From CAZNVG01 sp964576475 (lineage in GTDB: Bacteria > Patescibacteriota > Saccharimonadia > Saccharimonadales > CAZNVG01), in the NCBI GenBank assembly GCA_964576475.1, contig CAZNVG010000053.1, positions 1 through 6,951 of the forward strand: a stretch of DNA of 6,951 nucleotides, in the 5' to 3' direction. The translations under genes and the position numbers were made by a program. Below the pieces are notes generated by a model that was not told the DNA's origin, did not search any database, and saw only the letters and a program-made list of their open reading frames with translations. Below are positions 1 through 6,001 of this stretch, piece after piece. How positions within the stretch are numbered: the first letter of the stretch is position 1; every line of letters starts with the position of its first letter.

Positions 1-693
1 ACCGTAACAATAACCCTCACCATAGCCAGTGATTCAGAATATTATAATGCCTACACTCAAACAGTTACCCTAACCATAGCAGACAACGATGAACCCGAAG
101 AATCAGCACCTGAGAATACTGCGAACAACTCAACAAATACCACCACATCTACGGGTGGACAACCTGCACAAACATCAACGGGTACCGCGCAGCCTACTAC
201 ATCAGACGCCAGTGACTCCGAAAGTACCTTACAAATTATCAACCTCGAATCGTTTGCCGAGTACAAGACCACCGGAAAAGGGCTATCGGTTAAGAAGGGT
301 CAAGTGGTGTCGTTTATGGTTAAGGGGGAAGAGCATACGGCAACCATTGCTGACTTTGTTGAGGATTGGGCGAACATCACACTGGCCAGCGCCCCCCAAG
401 TAATTCGTCTCAACGTTGGTGAGACTAAAAAGTACGATGTAAATAACGATGGGGTTCTTGATGTAGCTATCACTTTTCGCGGTGCGGTTAATGGGTTAGC
501 TGACATCATTTTCAAACACCTCTCAGCGGCAGAAGTGACCACTCCGCCACTGGCTCAAAATACTGACAGCGAGCCTAGTACATCTAGCAATAACATCATG
601 GGGTTGGTTATTGCTTTAGTGCTACTCATTGCGTTAGCGGTTATTGCGAAAATAAAAAGGGCACGCAGGGCTAACGCCACTACAAGTTCGTAG
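1..693 (+). CDS. C-terminal part of a membrane-anchored surface protein with Calx-beta-like repeat (5' end outside window)
   Basis: The frame is open from base 1 to a TAG at 691-693 (230 residues), so this is the end of a larger protein; an ATG at 304 is internal. Residues 1-30 look like the last strands of a Calx-beta-type repeat, ending in the typical TLTIADND. Residues about 31-77 are a Ser/Thr/Asn-rich linker. Residues about 78-177 form a beta-rich domain with the motif LNVGETKKYDVNNDGVLD; D146, N148, D150 and D154 are spaced like a calcium-binding DxNxDGxxD loop. One hydrophobic segment (about 199-216) is followed by a basic tail (KIKRARR), which fits a C-terminal anchor with the bulk of the protein outside the cell. 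I infer an adhesive or structural cell-surface role; no enzyme motif is visible. It converges with the tRNA gene and no clear terminator separates them. The family name of the 78-177 domain is unknown to me. Confidence 0.82.
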   Translation, partial: TVTITLTIASDSEYYNAYTQTVTLTIADNDEPEESAPENTANNSTNTTTSTGGQPAQTSTGTAQPTTSDASDSESTLQIINLESFAEYKTTGKGLSVKKGQVVSFMVKGEEHTATIADFVEDWANITLASAPQVIRLNVGETKKYDVNNDGVLDVAITFRGAVNGLADIIFKHLSAAEVTTPPLAQNTDSEPSTSSNNIMGLVIALVLLIALAVIAKIKRARRANATTSS

Positions 694-735
694 TCGAACC
701 ATCAATTAAAAGAGGAGTGGGATACTGTGAATATA

Positions 736-812
736 TGGCAGGGGTGGAGGGACTCGAACCCCCGGCCTACGGTTTTGGAGACCGTCGCTCTAGCCAGCTG
801 AGCTACACCCCT
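736..812 (-). tRNA. tRNA-Trp (anticodon CCA)
   Basis: The minus strand folds as a full cloverleaf of 77 nt. The acceptor arms AGGGGTG and CACCCCT pair perfectly. The D arm is GCTC/GAGC. The anticodon arm is ACGGT, loop CTCCAAA, ACCGT, giving anticodon CCA. The T arm is GGGGG, loop TTCGAGT, CCCTC, with one G-T pair. The discriminator base is G, the expected identity base for bacterial tryptophan tRNA, and the 3' CCA is encoded (736-738). In many bacteria tRNA-Trp lies just upstream of secE; here it is about 4 kb from secE and on the opposite strand. Confidence 0.97.
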
Positions 813-830
813 ATGCTTATGAACGAAACA

Positions 831-839
831 ATTATATCA
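831..839 (-). promoter_or_regulatory. extended -10 promoter of tRNA-Trp
   Basis: Read on the minus strand this is TGATATAAT: a consensus TATAAT preceded by TGn, the extended -10 motif. It lies about 19 nt before the mature 5' end of the tRNA, leaving a predicted leader of about 10-13 nt. No good -35 box stands at 16-18 bp spacing, as expected for extended -10 promoters. Confidence 0.65.
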
Positions 840-894
840 GATGACGCTCATGTATTCTGCGCAAACCGAAAAATCGTGTGCTGGCATATATTTT

Positions 895-904
895 GATATA
901 CACT
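895..904 (+). promoter_or_regulatory. probable extended -10 promoter of the three-gene unit
   Basis: TGA followed by TATACA (897-902), or alternatively TACACT (899-904), ends only 8-10 bp before the ATG at 913. The predicted transcript start is about 908-913, so the mRNA would be leaderless or nearly so. No convincing -35 is visible. The only Shine-Dalgarno-like bases, AGG at 905-907, would lie at or before the transcript start. Confidence 0.45.
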
Positions 905-912
905 AGGTACAT

Positions 913-1569
913 ATGCAAAAGTTCAGACTCAAACGACCTACGCTGTTCCTCATGCTTGGTAGCCCAGGCGCAGGCAAATCATTCTTTGCTCGACAAATTG
1001 CTGAGCTGTTACACATAGGTCATATCAGCGGCGACCGTATACGATATGAGCTTTTCGAGAACCCCCGCTACGACGAATCAGAAAACGAAATAGTTCTACG
1101 AATTATGGATTACATGACTGAAGTCGCACTTAATGCAGGTATGAGCGTGATCTACGACGATATCGGCATCGCGGACTACACTGAGCGCCTCAAACGCCGT
1201 CAGATGGCTGAAAAGTCCAAAATAGTACCATTAACACTCTGGGTGCAAACCGATCCGGCCACAGCGTTTCAACGCGCCAACACACGAGACCGAAGACGCT
1301 CGGACGAAAAGTATTCACGTTCAATAGATAAAGAAACATTCGACCGTCTGCAAAGTAAATTAAAACAGCCCCAGTTTCGTGAGACTTTTGCTGTAATCAG
1401 CGGCAAGTTTGCGTTCAAAACACAAGCGATTGCCTTCATAAAGAAGCTTAACGAATTCAAGATGCTAGAGGAAACGCCGCTCGAAGAAACACGCGCACAA
1501 CTGCCTCCGCATCGACCCATAAGTACTCCGAAACGCGACATAAACACGAGACACATAAGAATTCGGTAA
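913..1569 (+). CDS. P-loop kinase-like ATPase (zeta-toxin/AAA_33 type)
   Basis: A 218-residue soluble protein. The Walker A motif GSPGAGKS is at residues 16-23. It is followed by SGDRIR (39-44), typical of the zeta-toxin/AAA_33 kinase group, where the Asp sits in the substrate site. The strand VIYDD (79-83) matches the Walker B-like position. A basic stretch with R121, R125 and R127-R129 fits the ATP-closing lid region of such kinases. I infer ATP-dependent phosphoryl transfer to an unknown small molecule or RNA. Nothing suggests a toxin-antitoxin pair, since no small antitoxin gene is adjacent. The C-terminal tail from about residue 183 is rich in Pro and Arg and looks unstructured. It is the first gene of a unit with the metallopeptidase (6 bp gap) and the sensor kinase. 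The ATG at 913 was chosen because the P-loop begins right after it and a candidate promoter abuts it. Confidence 0.85.
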   Translation: MQKFRLKRPTLFLMLGSPGAGKSFFARQIAELLHIGHISGDRIRYELFENPRYDESENEIVLRIMDYMTEVALNAGMSVIYDDIGIADYTERLKRRQMAEKSKIVPLTLWVQTDPATAFQRANTRDRRRSDEKYSRSIDKETFDRLQSKLKQPQFRETFAVISGKFAFKTQAIAFIKKLNEFKMLEETPLEETRAQLPPHRPISTPKRDINTRHIRIR

Positions 1570-1575
1570 ACACTC

Positions 1576-2274
1576 GTGACGACAACACAGAAAAAAATAG
1601 ACCACCCAGACTTGGGGAGAATGACGCTTCAAAAGGTCGCTCGATCACGTCATATTAGATTGAGAATCCAGCCTGACGGAGCGGTGCTCGTAACTATGCC
1701 GAGCTACGTTCCATTTGCAGCCGCTTTGAAATACGCCGAAGCGCAAGCCGATTGGATACTAGAAAACAGAACAGAGCAGCCCGAATTCATAAGTGGCGAC
1801 AAACTGGGTATTAAGTATTACTTCGAGTTTGTACCACGAAACATATCGCGTATCGCTACTCGCAGAGTCGGTCATAAGCTTGTAATTAACTATCCGTCCT
1901 CGATGTCTGTGAAAGACCTCGATGTACAAGAGGCCGCGCGAAAGCTTGCCATTCGTGCGCTCAAAAAAGAAGCCGAAGAATATCTGCCCGATTGGCTTGC
2001 AGGCATGGCTACAGAACATGGCTTCTCGTATAACTCGGCGAAAGTGAAACAACTCCGATCTCGATGGGGTAGTTGTTCATCTCAGCGAGATATAGTCCTC
2101 AATATTTTTCTAATGAAACTTCCTGATGAGCTTATTGAGTATGTACTGGCGCACGAACTTACTCACCTCAAACATATGAACCATTCTGCAGCCTTCTGGG
2201 CGACGCTCAGTGAAGTCGTACCTGATGCCAAAGCGCGGCGTAAAGCACTCAAGGAATTCAAGCCAGCACTGTAA
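1576..2274 (+). CDS. YgjP/DUF45-type M48-like zinc metallopeptidase
   Basis: A 232-residue protein of the YgjP-like metallopeptidase family. The catalytic motif HELTH has zinc ligands H193 and H197 and general base E194. It is followed by NHSAAFW, where H203 is the expected third ligand. The family motif SRWGSC (162-167) and the substrate-cleft segment before it are intact, and the length is normal for the family. It has no signal peptide or membrane segment, so it is cytoplasmic. Its substrate is unknown; members often accompany nucleic-acid repair or restriction genes, but no such partner is seen here. The GTG start at 1576 keeps the N-terminal HPDLGRMTL stretch and leaves 6 bp after the kinase, which suggests translational coupling. 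An ATG at 1621 is an alternative, but the GGGGAG before it is too close to be a good ribosome site. It ends in tandem stops TAA-TAG (2272-2277). Confidence 0.88.
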   Translation: MTTTQKKIDHPDLGRMTLQKVARSRHIRLRIQPDGAVLVTMPSYVPFAAALKYAEAQADWILENRTEQPEFISGDKLGIKYYFEFVPRNISRIATRRVGHKLVINYPSSMSVKDLDVQEAARKLAIRALKKEAEEYLPDWLAGMATEHGFSYNSAKVKQLRSRWGSCSSQRDIVLNIFLMKLPDELIEYVLAHELTHLKHMNHSAAFWATLSEVVPDAKARRKALKEFKPAL

Positions 2275-2289
2275 TAGACAAAACGCTTG

Positions 2290-2298
2290 TGCCATAAT
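2290..2298 (+). promoter_or_regulatory. possible extended -10 promoter for the sensor kinase
   Basis: TGC followed by CATAAT (2293-2298), one mismatch from TATAAT, with the extended TGn. A transcript starting about 7 nt further would begin at about 2305, exactly at the ATG at 2306. The gene could thus have its own leaderless mRNA besides read-through from upstream. The match could be chance. Confidence 0.35.
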
Positions 2299-3457
2299 GG
2301 TGGAAATGGATTCCGCGACACCAACACCGACCTCTATAAATGAAATGAGATTTCGTCTGCTCATAAATAGTATGAGCGACGCAGTCATGACCGTTGAAAG
2401 TACGGGCAAGATCAGTCTTTATAACGCAGCCACGCTCGATTTACTCAACCGCAACACTTCTGTGGAGGGTCACAAGCTCAGCGGCATTATTAAGCTCGTC
2501 GATAAAGACCGTAAAGCGGTCAATATTAATGAACTACTCCCATCAATCAAGGGCGCACTGACGAGCAGAGAATATATGCTGAAAATGGATGATGACAAAT
2601 TTGACGACGACGATGAGTACATCAACATCTATCTAAATATAAATCCCGTCTACACCGGCTATGGCCACACTGAGGAGAGAAGTTACATAGTCCTTTTGCG
2701 CGACATAACCAAGGAAAAGTCACTCGAAGAAGAGCGCGACGAATTTATATCAGTAGTAAGCCATGAGCTGCGCACTCCTATTGCGATTGCTGAAGGCAAT
2801 GTTGGTAATGCTCAGTTCATAGCCGAGAAAGAAAATGCGAACAAAACGATTCAGGAAACTCTCGGCGTGGCACATCAACAGATTTTATTCTTATCCGATC
2901 TCCTCAACGACCTAAGCACGCTATCGCGAGCAGAGCGCGGCAAGCTAGAGGTCACGCTTGAGTCCATCGATATTCGACACTTACTTGATGATTTACTGTC
3001 TACGTACTTACCTGATGCAGCCAAGAAAGGTCTGAAGCTAAGCGTTAAACATGATAAAAAACTCCCCAAAATAACTAACAGCGAGCTCTACGTACGCGAA
3101 ATACTACAGAACTTCATTACCAACGCCATCAAATACACTGCTGAGGGAAAAATTGAGATAATCGCTACGCCTAATGGTACTCATGACGTCGATGTCAGTA
3201 TCAAAGACACGGGCATAGGCATGAGCACGCATGACTTGAAGCATATATTTGAGAAGTTTTACCGTTCGGAAGACTACAGAACCCGTCAAAGCTCTGGGAC
3301 TGGACTGGGTCTATACGTCACTAAGAAACTAATTGAAATGACTCATTCAACACTCGATGTACAGAGCAAACTAAATCACGGCTCAACATTTACAATCACA
3401 CTTACTTCGCTGAGTCCGGAAGATCAGGCAACGAAGGAATCGTCTGAAGCTGCATAG
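2297..3457 (+). CDS. cytoplasmic PAS-domain sensor histidine kinase
   Basis: 386 residues from the ATG at 2297. Residues about 17-138 form a PAS-type sensor domain. HisKA spans about 143-212 with the phospho-acceptor H156 in SHELRTP. The HATPase_c domain spans about 225-370 with N box NFITNAIKY (272-280, N276), G1 box DTGIGM (304-309), F box FEKFYRSED (318-326) and G2 box GTGLGLYV (334-341). All catalytic boxes are intact, so it should autophosphorylate. There is no membrane segment, so it probably senses a cytoplasmic signal. The PAS domain carries a very acidic loop, DDDKFDDDD (98-106). No response regulator is in the window. The start at 2297 avoids the long overlap with the metallopeptidase that the upstream in-frame ATG at 2210 would need; an ATG at 2306 is equally possible. 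No Shine-Dalgarno decides between them. The last 56 bp overlap the convergent glycosyltransferase gene. Confidence 0.93.
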   Translation: MVEMDSATPTPTSINEMRFRLLINSMSDAVMTVESTGKISLYNAATLDLLNRNTSVEGHKLSGIIKLVDKDRKAVNINELLPSIKGALTSREYMLKMDDDKFDDDDEYINIYLNINPVYTGYGHTEERSYIVLLRDITKEKSLEEERDEFISVVSHELRTPIAIAEGNVGNAQFIAEKENANKTIQETLGVAHQQILFLSDLLNDLSTLSRAERGKLEVTLESIDIRHLLDDLLSTYLPDAAKKGLKLSVKHDKKLPKITNSELYVREILQNFITNAIKYTAEGKIEIIATPNGTHDVDVSIKDTGIGMSTHDLKHIFEKFYRSEDYRTRQSSGTGLGLYVTKKLIEMTHSTLDVQSKLNHGSTFTITLTSLSPEDQATKESSEAA

Positions 3458-4934
3458 GCGCACAAACATTTCTTCCTTTCCATAGCACCTCAGAAAACTC
3501 ATACTTATACATAGAAACATTCAAGAGAACCAATTCAGCAAACATAATAAACGGCATGTTGAAAGCAGCTATAGGCCAGAGTCGAGGTATGGATGCATAG
3601 TAGCTTGCAGCATGCAGCATAAAACCTATCACCAAAGCTAGGCACCACAACGATCGCGCAACCGTATCCTGAGACAAGGGCACACCCAGCCAAGGAGCTA
3701 TGAATAGCAATCCAAGTACAAGCGAGGCAACACTCGTGCGCGCGATACTACGGTGTAGTAGAGGGTATAGGTTGCGAATTTCAGTTTCCACTTGCGAGCT
3801 TAGTCTTTTGCGAGTTGTCAGTCCGTAGCTGTGATCGCTTACAAGGAACCTGTAGGTACCTTTTCTGGCACACCATTTTGCAAAATACGACTCCACTGCC
3901 GGCGCGGACTTAACCGCTTTAAACCCACCGGAAGCCAGCAAAACATCCTTACGAATGACCCAGAAGCTACTTAACGTCGCGGGATTAGTGCGTGATCGAG
4001 GTAAAACAAGTTGCCAAAAATTTCGTGGCAGCAACAGAAGGTTCGCAAACATATCAATATGTCTACGTTTTGGTAATACCGATACCATGTCGTATCCTCG
4101 GTAGCGCATCAATTCTATAATATCTTGTAGCGTCTTAGGCGATACATGGACGTCTACCCCAGAAAATGCGATATATTCGCCGGCAGATTCTTCAAGCAGA
4201 ATATCGAGCGCTTGATTTTTTGGTTGCCAATCGGACTTGGGAACTTCACCTTTAATAAAACGAACACCTCGTTGGGCAAATTTCTTAATTTCTGGCACTG
4301 TAGCGTCCGAGGAGCAGTCATCCAGAACTAATATTTCAAGTTTTGGATAGGATGAGGCGAGAGCTAGCTCTAAAGTCACACCTATCGCATGCTGCTCATT
4401 CCTCGCAGCGTATGCCACCGTTAGACTCGGCAGTTTATTGCTAGGGATCGATACCTTTGACAAACTTCGCGATCGCCACATGTTCACAAGCATTGAGACT
4501 GCCAGCAATAGCAGGGAGGAAGTGCAAAATCCAGCGAGCAGTCTACTGACTAGCGAAACATCGTTACCTAGAAAACCCTGCAAACTTATACAACAAACCA
4601 TAACTGCAAATAGCCCCGCCTGGTCACGAATGAGCACTGCGCGAAGTCGACTTTCTAATGCATCGTGATGATACACTCGCATAAGACTAAGCAGCATATA
4701 GAGATGTTGCAAAACAATTAGTACGCTCAGCCACGGACTGCCGAATATTGCCGCCAACGAAGCGCCGATCAAAATCAACATAAACCCAATAGGCGCAACA
4801 ACTCTGCGCACTCGCCAGATACTATCAAACCGCACAAGCAAACCAACAGCCACAAGTATGCCGATCTCGACACTAAACCACACCAAGAAGTTCATATTCA
4901 TTTGGCTCAATAATACCATAAGCAATGTGTGCAT
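3402..4934 (-). CDS. multi-spanning membrane glycosyltransferase, family 2
   Basis: 510 residues. About five hydrophobic segments come first (roughly 17-35, 47-64, 68-86, 104-122, 130-150). A cytoplasmic GT-A domain follows at about 168-395, then three more membrane segments (about 403-420, 428-446, 454-475). The GT2 signs are TVAYAARNE (E179), the nucleotide-binding LVLDDCSSDAT (D205, D206) and QPKNQAL before the metal site. The metal site reads SGVDVHV (258-264), so the usual DxD is GxD, with only D261 kept. GGFKAVKSAPAVES (336-349, E348) and a later Arg-rich element (TTRKR) match the acceptor and catalytic end of the fold. I infer that it transfers a sugar from a nucleotide donor to a lipid or cell-surface polymer; donor and acceptor are unknown. 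ATGs at 4901 and 4895 are alternative starts close to the first membrane segment, and no clear Shine-Dalgarno decides. It is divergent from secE. Confidence 0.88.
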   Translation of the reverse strand: MHTLLMVLLSQMNMNFLVWFSVEIGILVAVGLLVRFDSIWRVRRVVAPIGFMLILIGASLAAIFGSPWLSVLIVLQHLYMLLSLMRVYHHDALESRLRAVLIRDQAGLFAVMVCCISLQGFLGNDVSLVSRLLAGFCTSSLLLLAVSMLVNMWRSRSLSKVSIPSNKLPSLTVAYAARNEQHAIGVTLELALASSYPKLEILVLDDCSSDATVPEIKKFAQRGVRFIKGEVPKSDWQPKNQALDILLEESAGEYIAFSGVDVHVSPKTLQDIIELMRYRGYDMVSVLPKRRHIDMFANLLLLPRNFWQLVLPRSRTNPATLSSFWVIRKDVLLASGGFKAVKSAPAVESYFAKWCARKGTYRFLVSDHSYGLTTRKRLSSQVETEIRNLYPLLHRSIARTSVASLVLGLLFIAPWLGVPLSQDTVARSLWCLALVIGFMLHAASYYASIPRLWPIAAFNMPFIMFAELVLLNVSMYKYEFSEVLWKGRNVCAPMQLQTIPSLPDLPDSAK

Positions 4935-4942
4935 TTACCAGA

Positions 4943-4971
4943 TTGACGAGCAACACTTTATGCGCTACTAT
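4943..4971 (+). promoter_or_regulatory. sigma70-type promoter of secE-nusG
   Basis: The -35 box is TTGACG (4943-4948, one mismatch) and the -10 box is TACTAT (4966-4971), with exactly 17 bp between them. The transcript start is predicted at about 4978-4980, some 52 nt before secE. It is among the best two-box promoters in the window. Two tandem TTGACC hexamers (4971-4982) follow directly and cover the start point. Confidence 0.7.
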
Positions 4972-4981
4972 TGACCTTGAC

Positions 4982-5007
4982 CACCTACATTATCTGTAGG
5001 TGTTTTT
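4982..5007 (+). terminator. intrinsic-terminator-like hairpin in the secE leader (possible attenuator)
   Basis: The arms CACCTACA (4982-4989) and TGTAGGTG (4995-5002) pair perfectly over 8 bp around the loop TTATC. Five T residues follow at once (5003-5007). On the minus strand no T tract follows, so it is directional for plus-strand transcription. It begins within a few bases of the predicted secE start. No plus-strand gene ends nearby upstream. It may be an early attenuator, a 5' stem-loop that stabilises the mRNA, or a barrier to stray antisense transcription of the glycosyltransferase gene. Confidence 0.65.
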
Positions 5008-5031
5008 AATTAAGAAAGATGCATTACACAT

Positions 5032-5424
5032 ATGGTGAAACGCCCACAGTCTGCGAAACTCAAACTTCGAAGAGCCAAGAAAGCTGATCTTGTTGTTAAA
5101 AAACAGCGACGCACAACGACGTTTAGTCGCGCATTTAGTCGTTGGTGGCACAGTGGCTGGGATCCGGTCAAAACCACATTAGGTAAGTCCGTCGACGTAC
5201 CAGCGCCCAAAGGAAAGCTGGGGCGAAAACTAAACACCAGAATTCGTGCACCGAAGTATTTCCGAGAAGCATGGGCTGAAGTTAAAAAAGTACAGTGGCC
5301 AACACGTCGCGAAGCATGGCGACTAACATTTGCCGTGTTTTTGTTTGCGCTCTTTTTCGCAATCTTCACCGCAGTAGCCGATTATGGATTCAGTAAAGCA
5401 GTAGAAAAACTACTCGTAAAGTAA
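5032..5424 (+). CDS. secE: preprotein translocase subunit SecE
   Basis: 130 residues. The C-terminal 60 are a standard single-span SecE: YFREAWAEVKKVQWPTRREAW (76-96) contains the amphipathic surface helix and the conserved VxWPTRxE signature. One membrane helix (about 98-117) and a short tail follow. It clamps SecY in the inner-membrane translocon for export of unfolded proteins. The N-terminal 70 residues are an extra soluble segment with 21 Lys/Arg and only 3 acidic residues; it contains no second membrane span. The gene is followed by nusG after 20 bp, the nearly universal secE-nusG pair. The ATG at 5032 has no good Shine-Dalgarno: an AAGAAAG lies about 14 nt upstream, too far. A GTG at 5035 would shorten it by one residue. 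Identification is firm from the signature and from nusG. Confidence 0.95.
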   Translation: MVKRPQSAKLKLRRAKKADLVVKKQRRTTTFSRAFSRWWHSGWDPVKTTLGKSVDVPAPKGKLGRKLNTRIRAPKYFREAWAEVKKVQWPTRREAWRLTFAVFLFALFFAIFTAVADYGFSKAVEKLLVK

Positions 5425-5444
5425 GAAAGGTACACCTAAATACA

Positions 5445-5993
5445 ATGACCTCTAAAAGATACGACTCAGCAAGTAAACTCTGGTACGCCATCCACACTTA
5501 TTCTGGCTACGAGGAAAAAGTCGCAGAGTCAATTCGCCAACGAGCAGACTCTCTAGACATGAAAGACAAGATTTTCGATGTACTTGTACCTAAGGAAAAG
5601 CAGATCGAAATCAAGAACGGCAAGCGAAAAGTTGTTGAGAAGCGAATATTCCAAGGTTATGTTCTTGTAGAAATGAAGCTTACAGAAGATGCATGGTACA
5701 TCGTTCGTAATACTCCAAACGTTACCGGTTTCGTTGGCACGGGCATTGAACCTACGCCAGTTAGTAAAGATGAGATGGACAAGATCAAGAAGCGTATGGG
5801 CGTCGAACAGCCTAAGTATCAAATGGATTTCAAAGAGGGCGAAGTTGTTTCTATTGTTGACGGTCCATTCAAGGGCTTTGACGGTGCGATCAACGAGATA
5901 GATCAAGCCAAGGGCAAGCTAAAAGTATTGGTTAACATGTTTGGCCGAGAAACGCCTGTTGAGCTCGACTCACTTCAAGTCAAACGAGTCTAG
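5445..5993 (+). CDS. nusG: transcription termination/antitermination factor NusG
   Basis: 182 residues, a normal full-length NusG. The NGN domain (about 11-120) starts with LWYAIHTYSGYEEKVAESI and contains IFQGYVLVEM (68-77) and WYIVRNTPNVTGFVG (84-98), the RNA-polymerase-binding face. The C-terminal KOW domain (about 130-182) has GEVVSIVDGPFKGFDGAI (132-149) and ends with MFGRETPVELD. NusG binds the polymerase clamp, raises processivity and, through KOW, contacts Rho or ribosomal protein S10. The gene is co-transcribed with secE. The nearest purine-rich stretch, AAGAAAGG at 5423-5430, is 14 nt from the ATG, too far for a standard ribosome site. No rplK follows, unlike the common order secE-nusG-rplK-rplA. 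Confidence 0.97.
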   Translation: MTSKRYDSASKLWYAIHTYSGYEEKVAESIRQRADSLDMKDKIFDVLVPKEKQIEIKNGKRKVVEKRIFQGYVLVEMKLTEDAWYIVRNTPNVTGFVGTGIEPTPVSKDEMDKIKKRMGVEQPKYQMDFKEGEVVSIVDGPFKGFDGAINEIDQAKGKLKVLVNMFGRETPVELDSLQVKRV

Positions 5994-6001
5994 TTACGAT
6001 A

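Noticed and set aside
89..403. 104-codon plus-strand frame inside the surface protein gene
   Set aside because: It is in another frame of a clearly coding region; its composition (Pro, His and Arg rich) is typical of a shadow frame.
694..735. Terminator between the surface protein gene and tRNA-Trp
   Set aside because: There are T-rich or A-rich bits on both strands but no stable inverted repeat beside them.
913..1569. Zeta-type toxin of a toxin-antitoxin system
   Set aside because: The fold is similar, but no epsilon-like small gene is adjacent and the next gene is a metallopeptidase; a general P-loop kinase is the safer call.
2210..2296. Upstream in-frame ATG extending the sensor kinase by 29 residues
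   Set aside because: It would overlap the metallopeptidase gene by 65 bp, adds a stretch unlike the PAS domain, and gives no better ribosome site than 2297 or 2306.
4989..5017. Minus-strand GATAAT as the -10 of the glycosyltransferase promoter
   Set aside because: The hexamer 17 bp upstream (TTTCTT) is a poor -35, no TGn precedes it, and the box lies inside the hairpin; too weak to call.
5019..5087. 22-codon frame starting at ATG 5019 as a leader peptide for secE
   Set aside because: The AAGAAAG before it is only 1 nt from the ATG and the frame runs well into secE; no regulatory codon run is visible.
5010..5369. 119-codon minus-strand frame across secE
   Set aside because: It is antisense to the well-identified SecE sequence, has no recognisable motif, and covers the promoter-proximal leader by chance.
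5553..5906. 117-codon minus-strand frame inside nusG
   Set aside because: It mirrors conserved NusG codons and has no features of its own.
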